31,085 nucleotides of DNA from positions 1 through 31,085 of the forward strand of contig JAKOMT010000012.1 in assembly GCA_022241475.1 (NCBI GenBank), written 5' to 3'. The DNA comes from Microvirga sp. Lineage in GTDB: Bacteria > Pseudomonadota > Alphaproteobacteria > Rhizobiales > Beijerinckiaceae. Positions 1 through 7,136 of the stretch are shown in pieces. The position numbers and the translations under genes were made by a program. The notes beneath the pieces are model-generated. The model ran no database searches and had not been told where the DNA came from. It was given only the letters and a program-made list of their open reading frames with translations. Every line of letters begins with the position of its first letter. Position 1 is the stretch's first letter.

Positions 1-256
1 CAAAGCCGAGATACCGCCCGGAGAGCGGCTTCGACGAGCGCGACAAATGAGATGGCGCCATTCCGCCCGCCGCTCGGAACAGCCGATAGCCGACCGGCTG
101 CGATATCCCGATTGCCATCGCCGCGTCCTCACTCGACAGCCCGTCGGCGATAAAAGCCCAGAACCGCCGAAGATCATCGCGTCGGACAAGCCCCGGTCGA
201 CCGGGCGACCTCAGCTTACCCCGAATACACCGATCCGAACGCCTTCGACCCGCCAT
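1..256 (-). CDS. IS30-family transposase, N-terminal 85 codons (partial)
   Basis: The open frame starts at ATG 256 behind a strong GGAGGG ribosome site and stays open to the window edge. The first residues are basic (MAGRRRSDRC). A helix-turn-helix region follows (around DGLSSEDAAMAIGISQPVG, residues 39-57), then SKPLSGRYLGF, which is where IS30 transposases lead into their second DNA-binding part. The DDE catalytic domain lies outside the window, so integrity of the enzyme cannot be judged. The family assignment rests on recognising this N-terminal pattern, not on catalytic residues. Confidence 0.75.
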   Translation of the reverse strand, partial: MAGRRRSDRCIRGKLRSPGRPGLVRRDDLRRFWAFIADGLSSEDAAMAIGISQPVGYRLFRAAGGMAPSHLSRSSKPLSGRYLGF

Positions 257-302
257 CGCGACCACCCTCCACAGAGTTGTTGCGACGACCGATTGAATCC
301 AC
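1..302 (-). mobile_element. IS30-family insertion sequence, left part cut by window edge
   Basis: This is the 5' end of an IS30-type element. It holds the start of a transposase gene and about 45 bp of leader and terminal sequence, and it runs off the left edge. The g15 reading frame stops at a TAG immediately inside the junction (about 299-305), just where g15 proteins normally continue with their TIM-barrel domain, so the element interrupts g15. The exact terminal repeat and target duplication cannot be fixed because the other end is outside the window. Confidence 0.75.
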
Positions 303-1913
303 CTAGTCGATCCCGATCGCATTGATCGCGGGATGCGCCCAGAGCGGATCGAGCGGGAAGCGCACCTCGTCGCCGCCGTCGCGCACATGCGCGCCGTATT
401 CGGTCCAGTCGGCGGCGTAGACGATCTTCGTCGCGGGGCCGACGACGGCGCGCACGTCCGCGGCGAGCGTCGCGAGCGCCTGCGCCGCCGGATAGACGCC
501 CGGAGCCGAGCGCACGCGCGTCAGCGACACCATCTCCGAGCCGATGACGAAGCCCGCGACTCCCCCGGCCTGCGCGGCAAGCTGCGCGTAATGCAGAATA
601 TGCCGGCGAAAGCTCCACTCGCCCTCGCCCGGCGACGCGCTCCCGAAGAACGCGGCGACCTGCGCCCCGGCGGCGGCCGTCCCGTCGGCCGAGCCCGGCC
701 TTCCCGGCGCCGGGTCGCAGACGATCCGGCCCCTCCAGGGATAGGGCGGCTGCGAGGCTGCGCTGGTATGCGGATCGGGCAGGCCGTTGCCGGCGGGCAC
801 GTCCATCATGACGAAGGGATAAAGGACGACCTTCAGACCGCGCGCCTTCAGATGCGCGATGAGCGCCACGACGCTCGCGTCCGAGGGAGTGCCGCCATAG
901 GCGGGCTTGCCGTTCGCAAAGGTCACGAGCCGCGCGGTCTCGCGCGTCACCCCCGCGACCGACCATTGCGCGCCGTCGCTCTGCTTCACCGGAATCTCGA
1001 CGCGGGGCGCGATCGTGCACTGGCCGGCGCGCAGATCATCGCCGAACCAGCTGACGACGAGCGAGACGCTGCGCAGGTTCGGACAAAGCTGCGTAAGCGC
1101 GTCGAGCGAAGCGACGACGTCGCTGCCCGCCTGGAACTGATGGCGGTTGTCGGGTCGCGTCGCGCCGGGGCCGATCGCCTGCATCACGCCGACCGGCTCA
1201 TAGCCGAACTCGCTCGCGCCCGGGATGAGACAGACGGAGCGAACCATAGTGTTGAGGCCGTCGAGCGCGCGAACCACCTCGAAGGTGAATTGCGGCACGC
1301 GGTTGCCGAAGCGATCGAGCGGCAGTCGCTCGAAGACGACATAGGCGAGGCCGCGATAGGCGGGAGCGTTCGCCGCCCCCTCCTTGGCGACGATCAACGG
1401 ATCGGGCGCCTGGTCCGGCGACCCGCGATGGACGCGCATCGCGACCTGGGTGAGATCAACCTCGCGCCCGTCGGCCCAGACCCGGCGCACGAACGAGATC
1501 GGCCCCTCGCACAGGCCGATCGCGACATTGGCGAAATAGCTGTAGGAGACTTCGTAGGTCGTGACGCTCCCTCCCGAGCCGCCGCCTCCGAGGCTCTTGC
1601 CGCCGCGCGAGCCGCTTCGCTCGACGGAGACATTGACCTGCTCCTCGAACCGCGTGGCCCAGATCAGCTGGCCGCCGAGCCGGGCGCGCCCGAAAAGGCG
1701 CGGAATCGGCGCGCCCTCGGTCGAGGCGAGCCCGTCCATGTCGACGAGGCGCGGACCCTCGACGACGCGGCTCACGCCCTTGCCGCCGAACAGCGCGTCG
1801 TCGAGCGCAGCCCCCGCCAGCGCCCCGACCGTGCGCCCGATGGCGGCGCCGAGCGGCCCGCCGAGCGCGCCGCCGGCGGCCTCGCCCGCCGTCTGCAGGA
1901 TCATCGTCGTCAT
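303..1913 (-). pseudogene. GTA g15-like tail-tip (megatron) protein, truncated by IS30
   Basis: This is the N-terminal 536 residues of the large GTA tail-tip/fibre protein, whose relatives are usually more than twice this length. It opens with a glycine- and alanine-rich hydrophobic stretch (residues about 6-40, GGxxG pattern). A tail-hub-like region follows, containing YVVFERLPLDRFGNR. The start of the GTA TIM-barrel-like domain appears at about residue 430 (WSFRRHILHYA, then FVIGSEM and YAADWTEYG). It ends at AINAIGID, where family members continue, and the next codon is a stop contributed by the IS30 element. The start ATG at 1913 overlaps the g14 stop as ATGA. The lost part would include the rest of the glycosidase-like domain and the tip, so a normal tail tip is unlikely unless another copy exists. 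Confidence 0.85.
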
Positions 1914-2344
1914 GCGGCAATCCTTTCGGGAAAGGCGAAAACCGCGACGAGCCCGCGCCGGAGCCAGCCGGCGAGCGCAACCTCGACGACGCAGGCGCCG
2001 TCATGGGCGTGGATCACCGTTTCGCGCGACGTCGCGACGCCGCAATGCTTCGCCGGCGAACCGTCTCGCCAGCGAAACAGCGCCACCGCGCCGGGCTCGA
2101 TCGCATCGAGCCGCCGCAGATGCCGGCCGGCCGCGCATAGCAGCGCCTCGCGCCCGCCCGCTTCGGCCCAGTCGGGCGAATAGGGCCCGGGCGGCTCGGG
2201 CTCCGGCCCCACGACCTCCCGCCACACCCCGCGCAGGAGCCCGAGGCAGTCGCAGCCGACGCCCTTCAGCGAGGCCTGATGGCGATAGGGCGTGCCGAGC
2301 CAGCCACGCGCGGCCGCGACGATTTCGGCCTGACGCGGCGTCAT
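1910..2344 (-). CDS. GTA g14-like NlpC/P60 peptidase
   Basis: This 144-residue cysteine peptidase of the NlpC/P60 family is carried on the tail tip of GTA particles, where it is thought to cleave cell-wall peptide as DNA enters the recipient. The catalytic cysteine lies in GCDCLGLL (C33 fits the family D-C-x-G-L motif). The histidine is probably H100 in KHCGVAT, with IHAHDG at 111-116 as the following strand. The start ATG at 2344 overlaps the g13 stop (ATGA), and its own stop overlaps the g15 start in the same way, so g13-g14-g15 were translationally coupled. It lacks a signal peptide, as expected for a particle component. No damage is visible. Confidence 0.9.
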   Translation of the reverse strand: MTPRQAEIVAAARGWLGTPYRHQASLKGVGCDCLGLLRGVWREVVGPEPEPPGPYSPDWAEAGGREALLCAAGRHLRRLDAIEPGAVALFRWRDGSPAKHCGVATSRETVIHAHDGACVVEVALAGWLRRGLVAVFAFPERIAA

Positions 2345-3213
2345 CGAAACAGGCTCCCGCCGTCGAGCCCCGGCTCGCCCTGTTGCGGAACGCGCAGGAT
2401 GAAGTCGTTGCCGGGCATGTGGGGGAAGCCGCGGAAGTTGATCGTGTTGCCGAAGCGGTCGCGGCAGGTCGAGAAGCGCTTGTCGCAGCCGGGCGTGGCG
2501 ACGAACGCGTCGCCCGGCGCGATCGGGCGCGGCGTCCTGCGCCAGAGATCGAGCGCCCCGCCGGCGCGGTGCAGCCGGATCTCGATCTTCACCCCGGCGT
2601 TGGCCCCGCTCGTGAACGTGAGCGCCCCGCCGGTGAACCGGTCGATCGCAAAGCCTTCCAGCGCCGGCGCCGAGAGCGTCGCCGCCCCGTCCGTCTCGAC
2701 GACCGCCCCTTCCGTCGGCGTGATCGCCACCCCGCAGGCGGCGTCGCCGAGATCGGCTGCGCAAGCCGCGCGGTAGAGACGCCCGCGCTCCTCGTCGAGC
2801 CTGTGCGCGAGGCCGCGCAACTCCGCCACGAAAGCGCCGTCGGCGCGCCGGATCTCGCCGATGGAATGCAGATCGAGCAGAAGCCGCTGCTCCGGCTTGC
2901 GCCAGTTGACGAGCCAGGTCTCGACGCCCGCATCGTCGTAGAGCCCCGCCTCGACGTCCTCCTCGGCGATTCCGGCCGAGACGAGGGCGCCCGCGATCTC
3001 GCCGCCGCTCACGGCGAAGCCGAGCTCCGCCGTTGCCTCCGCCGCCTCCAACCCCGTGCGGGCGGCGAATGTCGTCTCGCCGAATGCGATGTCCACGTCG
3101 TGGTCGGTGAAGCCGAGCACGAGGCCGTCGCGGCGCACCAGACGCCAGCATCGGCAAAGCGTCGTCGTCTCGCCGGCGAGATGCGCGGCGAAATCCTCGG
3201 GAATGTCTCGCAT
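2341..3213 (-). CDS. GTA g13-like tail hub protein (DUF2163 family)
   Basis: This 290-residue protein belongs to the DUF2163/phage BR0599 family, the hub joining distal tail and tail tip in RcGTA. Seen in sequence: an N-terminal LCRCWRLVRRDG segment, then GFTDHDVDI, and a C-terminal GCDKRFSTCRDRFGN motif followed by FRGFPHMPGNDF, the family signature. The cysteine pairs (C20/C22, GC and TC near residues 245-255) are conserved in the family. The structurally studied RcGTA hub binds an iron-sulfur cluster, so metal binding here is an inference. A GGAG ribosome site precedes ATG 3213, and the stop overlaps the g14 start. Confidence 0.92.
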   Translation of the reverse strand: MRDIPEDFAAHLAGETTTLCRCWRLVRRDGLVLGFTDHDVDIAFGETTFAARTGLEAAEATAELGFAVSGGEIAGALVSAGIAEEDVEAGLYDDAGVETWLVNWRKPEQRLLLDLHSIGEIRRADGAFVAELRGLAHRLDEERGRLYRAACAADLGDAACGVAITPTEGAVVETDGAATLSAPALEGFAIDRFTGGALTFTSGANAGVKIEIRLHRAGGALDLWRRTPRPIAPGDAFVATPGCDKRFSTCRDRFGNTINFRGFPHMPGNDFILRVPQQGEPGLDGGSLFR

Positions 3214-3227
3214 GAGAACTCCTGCGC

Positions 3228-3866
3228 TCAGGGCGCGATCTCGATCATGGGGATGCGCGGCGCCGCCCCCGCCTCAAAGGCGGAGAGGTCGATATCGAGC
3301 TCGTCGACGTCGAAGCGCACGGGCGTGTCGAAGGCGAAGCCGGCGGTCACGAGCTTGCCGAAATCGGGCGCCGTCGCGAGCGTCACGAGCCCGGTCGCCG
3401 GGTCGCATGCGAACGCCTCGCCTTCAGCGATCTCCAGCCCGTCCACCGCGATCCGAATTGTTCCGACGACAGGCTTCGTGATCGGGCGCTCGTAGGGCGC
3501 GAAGGCGCCGCCATAGGTCTTTCGCAGCCGGAAGACCGTGCGCTCCCCGTCGCCGGCGCCGAGCGGCTGATCGAGGGGGCTCGGCGACGCGGAAGGGGGG
3601 CAGGATTTCCAGTCCATCCGGTCGTGCAGCCGGAACCCGATGAGCCGCCCGCGCCGCTCCTCGAAGAACTCGATGACCGCGTGCAACGCATCGAGGTCGC
3701 GCACGCCGAGCCCGGCGTCGTAGCGCCGTCGCGAGCGCGCCCAGCGGGCGTTGCGCTGTTCGGCGCCCGAGGCGAGCGCGACGATGTCGGTCCTCCGAAC
3801 GGGTCCGCCGCGCGATCCGAGCGCGACGTCGAGGGGAAACCGGACTTCGTGAAAGGGCTGATCCAT
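3228..3866 (-). CDS. GTA g12-like distal tail protein (DUF2460 family)
   Basis: This 212-residue DUF2460 protein forms the distal tail ring in RcGTA. The family start is clear (FHEVRFPLDVALGSRGGP), followed by RRYDAGLGVRDLDALHAVI and FRLHDRMDWKS, and it ends in the usual RFDVDELDIDLSAF and PMIEIAP pattern. The start ATG 3866 has a GGGAG ribosome site. Fourteen bases separate its stop from the g13 start. Its upstream neighbour should be the tape-measure gene directly, but here an opposite-strand YdcH gene lies between, so transcription from g11 must cross about 340 bp, or g12-g15 need their own promoter. Confidence 0.92.
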   Translation of the reverse strand: MDQPFHEVRFPLDVALGSRGGPVRRTDIVALASGAEQRNARWARSRRRYDAGLGVRDLDALHAVIEFFEERRGRLIGFRLHDRMDWKSCPPSASPSPLDQPLGAGDGERTVFRLRKTYGGAFAPYERPITKPVVGTIRIAVDGLEIAEGEAFACDPATGLVTLATAPDFGKLVTAGFAFDTPVRFDVDELDIDLSAFEAGAAPRIPMIEIAP

Positions 3867-3892
3867 GAAACCGCTCCCGAATCGGCGCTGTT

Positions 3893-3934
3893 TTGACTGT
3901 GATCAAGGCCGACGGCGGCGCGATCGGCTCTCAT
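3893..3934 (+). promoter_or_regulatory. FNR/FixK-type box and class II promoter for the YdcH gene
   Basis: The sequence TTGAC-TGTG-ATCAA at 3893-3906 matches the FNR-family consensus TTGAT-N4-ATCAA with one difference. Its centre (3899.5) is exactly 41.5 bases from position 3941. A TATAAT-like TCTCAT (3929-3934, 4 of 6) sits at -12 to -7 of that same start point. This is the geometry of a class II FNR-activated promoter. Box and spacing are seen directly; regulation by oxygen is inferred. Confidence 0.5.
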
Positions 3935-3966
3935 GTCGGAGACGCTGACGCAGGGAGGACGACCCC

Positions 3967-4206
3967 ATGGCCCATGCGCCCCACGAACTCGCCGATGAAT
4001 TCCCCGCGCATGCGGAGCTCATTCGCGAGTTGAAGCAGGCGGACGCGCGGTTCGCGCGGCTCGCGGCCGAATATCACGAACTCAATCGCGCGGTTCACCG
4101 GATGGAGACGCGCGTCGAGGCGGTCTCCGAGGAGACGGAAGAGGATTTCCGGCGGCGTCGCATGCAGTTGAAGGATGAGATCGCCGCGATCCTCGGCGCG
4201 GCGTGA
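3967..4206 (+). CDS. YdcH family (DUF465) small coiled-coil protein
   Basis: This 79-residue, highly charged, all-helical protein matches the YdcH/DUF465 family: an ELADEFPAH start, then a heptad-rich region with FARLAAEYHELNRAVHRME and a C-terminal LKDEIAAIL. Family members are small cytoplasmic proteins of unclear role. An excellent ribosome site (AGGGAGGA) ends 7 bases before ATG 3967, and an FNR-type box lies upstream. It sits antisense to the GTA genes, between g11 and g12. Its stop is 3 bases from the g11 stop, and both stops fall in the palindrome CGTGAGACTCACG (4202-4214). It is not a known GTA component, so it is probably a passenger or a captured gene. Confidence 0.85.
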   Translation: MAHAPHELADEFPAHAELIRELKQADARFARLAAEYHELNRAVHRMETRVEAVSEETEEDFRRRRMQLKDEIAAILGAA

Positions 4207-4209
4207 GAC

Positions 4210-4797
4210 TCACGTCGCCCTCCGACCGCGCGCCACGGCGCGGGCGAGCGCGGCGGAGACCTGCGCTTCGGAGCGACGGAAACTCTGCGCATCCGGCGTC
4301 GCGATGTTGACGGTGATCGTGACCGGGCGCTCGCCGGACGCAGCGGCGACGCCGAGGCGCCCGTCCGCGCCCCGCGCCAGCGGCATGATCGCTTCCGGTC
4401 CCGCCTCGCCCATCAGCCCGGCTCCTCCGCGCATCGGAAAATAAGTCGGCGAAGCGACCACGCCCCCCTTGGCGAAGGGACGCACGACGCCCTGCTGCGC
4501 TGAGCCTCCGGCGGCGAATAGCCCGCCTCCGCTCCCGACGCCCTGCATCAGCGTCGAAACGCTCTGCCGGATCATCTGCTGCAATGGCGCCTGCGCCATG
4601 CGCAGTCCGAAATCGACGAGCGATCGCCGCAATCCCTGCAGGGTGCGGTCGAAGCGCCCGCCCTCGGCCGCGCCCTTGCCGAAGGCGTCGGCGAGGCTCG
4701 TCCCCAGACGTTCCGAGACCGCGCGCAGGCGCTCCATCTCTTCGGCGCGTCGCTGCAAATCATAGCGCTCGTCGCCCTGGCGATGCGTCGGGTCCAT
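4210..4797 (-). CDS. GTA g11-like short tail tape measure protein
   Basis: This 195-residue protein corresponds to the short tape measure of GTAs, which sets tail length and occupies the tail lumen. An N-terminal helical part (residues about 8-60) is followed by LRRSLVDFGLRMAQAPLQQM. A glycine-rich section then leads to the family signature VRPFAKGGVVASPTYFPM and GLMGEAGPEAIMPL, which is shared with the C-termini of phage tape measures. It is far shorter than phage tape measures, as expected for GTA particles with short tails. A GGAG ribosome site lies 7 bases from ATG 4797, and it starts 16 bases after the g10.1 stop. Confidence 0.9.
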   Translation of the reverse strand: MDPTHRQGDERYDLQRRAEEMERLRAVSERLGTSLADAFGKGAAEGGRFDRTLQGLRRSLVDFGLRMAQAPLQQMIRQSVSTLMQGVGSGGGLFAAGGSAQQGVVRPFAKGGVVASPTYFPMRGGAGLMGEAGPEAIMPLARGADGRLGVAAASGERPVTITVNIATPDAQSFRRSEAQVSAALARAVARGRRAT

Positions 4798-4813
4798 GGC
4801 TCATCTCCGGAAT

Positions 4814-5032
4814 TCAGGGGGATCGACGGGCGGGTCCGTCCGGGAAGCGCGCCATCAGCGCGGCGAGATCGTCGCGGTCGGGCGCGCGGCCCGGGGCCGC
4901 GACGGCGCCGAGCGCGGCGGCGAGTTCGCGCGGGGTGGCGTCCCAGAAGTCGCAGGGTCTCCAGCGCAGGCGGCCGAGGCAGAAGGCCAGGGCCTCCTCC
5001 CAGGGGAAGGCGGCGGGCGCCGCCTCGCTCAT
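4814..5032 (-). CDS. GTA g10.1-like tail assembly chaperone (72 aa)
   Basis: This small protein of the rcc01693-type tail chaperone family has a core (FPWEEALAFCLGRLRWRP, then FWDATPRELAAAL) that is characteristic: a W-x-x-x-L/A-x-x-x-L helix followed by a tryptophan-containing segment. The start ATG 5032 overlaps the stop of the preceding gene (ATGA), which fixes the start among longer in-frame possibilities. It probably works with the g10 product in loading tail tube protein onto the tape measure. Its role is inferred from family and position. Confidence 0.85.
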   Translation of the reverse strand: MSEAAPAAFPWEEALAFCLGRLRWRPCDFWDATPRELAAALGAVAAPGRAPDRDDLAALMARFPDGPARRSP

Positions 5033-5370
5033 TCCGCCTGCGCCCGCGGAGGGTCCGCCGACGTCGCTCCGAACGCAGCCGCGAGCGCCGCAAGAGCGGC
5101 CTCGGCGAGCGGCGCGACGCCGCCCTCGCACGATATGGCCGCCACATCCGCGTCGCTGACGGCGTGACCCGCGCCGCGCATGGCGGCGCCGAGGATAGCG
5201 ACGATGTCGCGCGAAGCCAGCCGCCCCGTGTTGAACCGGTCCGCGAGCGCCGTCAGATCGTCGACCGAGAACGCATCTTCGAGCTCGGCGAGGGCGCCGA
5301 GAGTAAGACGCAGCCTGTAGACGCGCCCGTCCGCCTCGACTTCCGCCTCGCCCCGTCTTCGATTGGCCAT
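5029..5370 (-). CDS. GTA g10-like tail chaperone (GTA-gp10 family)
   Basis: This 113-residue protein has the GTA-gp10/tail-assembly-chaperone pattern: MANRRRGEAEVEADG, then YRLRLTLGALAELEDAF and a middle RDIVAILGAAMRGAG. It sits directly between the tail tube gene (10 bases upstream) and g10.1 (stop overlapping its start). A GGAGG sequence precedes ATG 5370. Tail chaperones in siphoviruses come as a pair made by frameshifting, whereas here the pair is two overlapping genes. The C-terminus is alanine-rich and low in complexity. Confidence 0.88.
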   Translation of the reverse strand: MANRRRGEAEVEADGRVYRLRLTLGALAELEDAFSVDDLTALADRFNTGRLASRDIVAILGAAMRGAGHAVSDADVAAISCEGGVAPLAEAALAALAAAFGATSADPPRAQAE

Positions 5371-5380
5371 CCGCGCCTCC

Positions 5381-5758
5381 TCAAGCCGGTTCGAATGCGA
5401 GGGCGCCGGCGGATTCGAGCGCGATCTCGAACGTCACCTCGGCCGCATGGTCCCCGCGATATTCCAGCGCGACGATCTGGAACGCTCCCGTGATGGCGCC
5501 GAAATCGGGGATGTCCATCCGGAACTCGCGCACGCCGCCGTCGAAGAAGGCTTCGCGCATCAGCGCGTCGGAGGCGGCGTCGCGGAACACGCCGGCGCCG
5601 CCGAGCAATTCGCGCCAGCGCCCGACGGATTCCGCATGCGTGACGTCCACGGTCTCCGCGTTGAACGCAATCTGTCGCGCCCGCAGGCCCGCCACCGCGA
5701 CGAACCCCTCGCCGCCGTGGATCTTCAACAAAAGATCCCTGCCCTTCTGTGCCGCCAT
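5381..5758 (-). CDS. GTA g9-like major tail tube protein (TP901-1 family)
   Basis: This 125-residue tail tube subunit starts with MAAQKGRDLLLKIHGG and continues with the family motifs AFNAETVDVTHAESVGRWRELL, MREAFFDGG and FRMDIPDFGAITGAFQI. Subunits stack as hexameric rings to form the tube. Start ATG 5758 follows GGAAAGGATCGG, which contains a good ribosome site. It lies 30 bases after the tail terminator gene. Length and order match GTA tail tube proteins, and no damage is visible. Confidence 0.93.
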   Translation of the reverse strand: MAAQKGRDLLLKIHGGEGFVAVAGLRARQIAFNAETVDVTHAESVGRWRELLGGAGVFRDAASDALMREAFFDGGVREFRMDIPDFGAITGAFQIVALEYRGDHAAEVTFEIALESAGALAFEPA

Positions 5759-5788
5759 GTTCCGATCCTTTCCTGAGAAACCCGCGCG

Positions 5789-6199
5789 TCAGAGCCGTTC
5801 GGTGACGGCCCGGATGCGCAAGGTCGCGCGGACGAAGCCGTTGCGTTCGTCGCGGGCGATCTCGCAGGCGCGCACCCGCAGATTGACGAGCCGATGCCCT
5901 TCGAGCGCAAACGACGCCTCGTGAACGCGCTCCGCCATGCGGTCCGCGCAGGCGAGCGCCAGAGCCGCCGATCCCGGCCGCGCGCGAACGATGATCGCAA
6001 GCTCCTGCTCGCAGCCTTCCTGCCCGACGGCCGACCAATCCTCGGCCCGGGCGTCGCCGAAATGAGCGTAGACGGGAGCGTCGCCGCGCGGCGGCTCCTC
6101 GTGCAGTCGGAGCGTCCCGCCCATCGTGGCGAGGAGCGCCTCGTCGGCTCCGAGATGGGCGACGAGCGCCTTGCGCAAGGCGAGAATCGGTCCGGTCAC
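5789..6199 (-). CDS. GTA g8-like tail terminator (DUF3168)
   Basis: This 136-residue DUF3168 protein fits the tail terminator that caps the tail tube at the head side. The family start is visible (GPILALRKALVAHLGAD), with VYAHFGDARAEDW in the middle and VNLRVRACEIARDERNG near the end. The start is a GTG at 6199 that overlaps the stop of the previous gene as GTGA. No in-frame ATG fits the family N-terminus, so GTG is preferred. It follows the stopper gene and precedes the tail tube gene, as in RcGTA. Confidence 0.9.
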   Translation of the reverse strand: MTGPILALRKALVAHLGADEALLATMGGTLRLHEEPPRGDAPVYAHFGDARAEDWSAVGQEGCEQELAIIVRARPGSAALALACADRMAERVHEASFALEGHRLVNLRVRACEIARDERNGFVRATLRIRAVTERL

Positions 6200-6525
6200 G
6201 GCTTGATCTCCTCCACGAGACAGACGAACTCGCGGCCCGTTCCGTCGGACTCGCGCGTCGACCGGATCCGGAAGCGTCGCGGTCCGAGCGCGAGTCGCGA
6301 GCCCGGCGCGAAGGGCGCTCTCGGCCTGATACGGACGCGATGCGTCGCCGCCTCCTCCATCCTGCCGCCCTCGCGCCGCTCGTCGGAGGCGATCGGTTCG
6401 AGCGCGCCCCAGACGAGTGGTCCGGGCTGAAAGCTGCGCACGAAACCTCCGAAGTGATCGGGCGCGTCGAGCGGGGTCTCGATGATGAACAGTCGGCGGC
6501 GCGCGCCGATGGTGCTGCGCGGCAT
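6196..6525 (-). CDS. GTA g7-like head-tail stopper/head closure protein
   Basis: This 109-residue beta-rich protein belongs to the phage head-tail joining (SPP1 gp16-like) group. It starts MPRSTIGARRRLF and continues with the pattern LVWGALEPIASDERREGGRMEE, then the closing strands FRIRSTRESDG and FVCLVEE. It would seal the connector after DNA packaging. The start at 6525 is chosen because upstream in-frame residues are arginine-rich noise and because 32 bases separate it from the g6 stop. The stop overlaps the g8 GTG start. Confidence 0.88.
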   Translation of the reverse strand: MPRSTIGARRRLFIIETPLDAPDHFGGFVRSFQPGPLVWGALEPIASDERREGGRMEEAATHRVRIRPRAPFAPGSRLALGPRRFRIRSTRESDGTGREFVCLVEEIKP

Positions 6526-6557
6526 GGCGTTTCTCCTCGCTCTGTGGGGATCGCGCC

Positions 6558-7133
6558 TCAGCGCAGCCGCAGGGCGCGGTAGGGCGCGAGCGCAAGCGCG
6601 ACGTCGGAGGGAAGCGCCGCATCCACGTCGCCTCGCCCGTCCCCCCGATTTTCGTGCCAACGCGCGACGAGCGCGCGGATCGCCTGGCGCAGCGGCGCCG
6701 GGACGCTCCCGGCGTCGGGTCCGAAGCCGGCCTCGACGTCAATTTCGATCCCGCCCGTCGCGGACGGAAAGCCAGGCTCCAGTTCGACGAGGGGCGGCTG
6801 GGCGCCGCGCCGCAAGCGATAGCGATCCGGCTCGACGACGCTCGCGAGCCCGGCCCCGTCGAAGACGCGGATCTCCGCGATGCTCGCGACGGGAGCGAGC
6901 GGCAGCCGGATCGCCCTGCTCGCGGGTTGCGCGGCGATCGATATCCGCCAGGTCTGGGCGATCAGCTTGAGCCGGGTGGCCGCCTCGACGGCGAGGCGCG
7001 CGGCGACGACGAGGCTTTCGATCAGCCCGTCCTCGGCGGAAGGCGCCTCCGGGTCGTCAAGTCGCAGATAGGCTCGCGCCTGTGCGAGCGATACGGGCTC
7101 GACGGCGGGGGCCGCGACGAGTATCGGAATCAT
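6558..7133 (-). CDS. GTA g6-like head-tail connector (adaptor)
   Basis: This 191-residue connector belongs to the gp6-like/DUF3168-neighbour group ('phage conserved hypothetical, phiE125 gp8 family'). The pattern is VEPVSLAQARAYLRLD, then EDGLIESLVVAARLAVEAATR, a beta section ending in VELEPGFP, and the helix PAPLRQAIRALVARWHENR. It attaches under the portal. Start ATG 7133 has an AAGAAGGA ribosome site at 7142-7149, and this site lies inside the first codons of the opposite-strand protease gene, whose ATG is only 3 bases away. In RcGTA the capsid gene comes directly before this gene, but here two proteases intervene. Confidence 0.9.
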   Translation of the reverse strand: MIPILVAAPAVEPVSLAQARAYLRLDDPEAPSAEDGLIESLVVAARLAVEAATRLKLIAQTWRISIAAQPASRAIRLPLAPVASIAEIRVFDGAGLASVVEPDRYRLRRGAQPPLVELEPGFPSATGGIEIDVEAGFGPDAGSVPAPLRQAIRALVARWHENRGDGRGDVDAALPSDVALALAPYRALRLR

Positions 7134-7136
7134 GTG

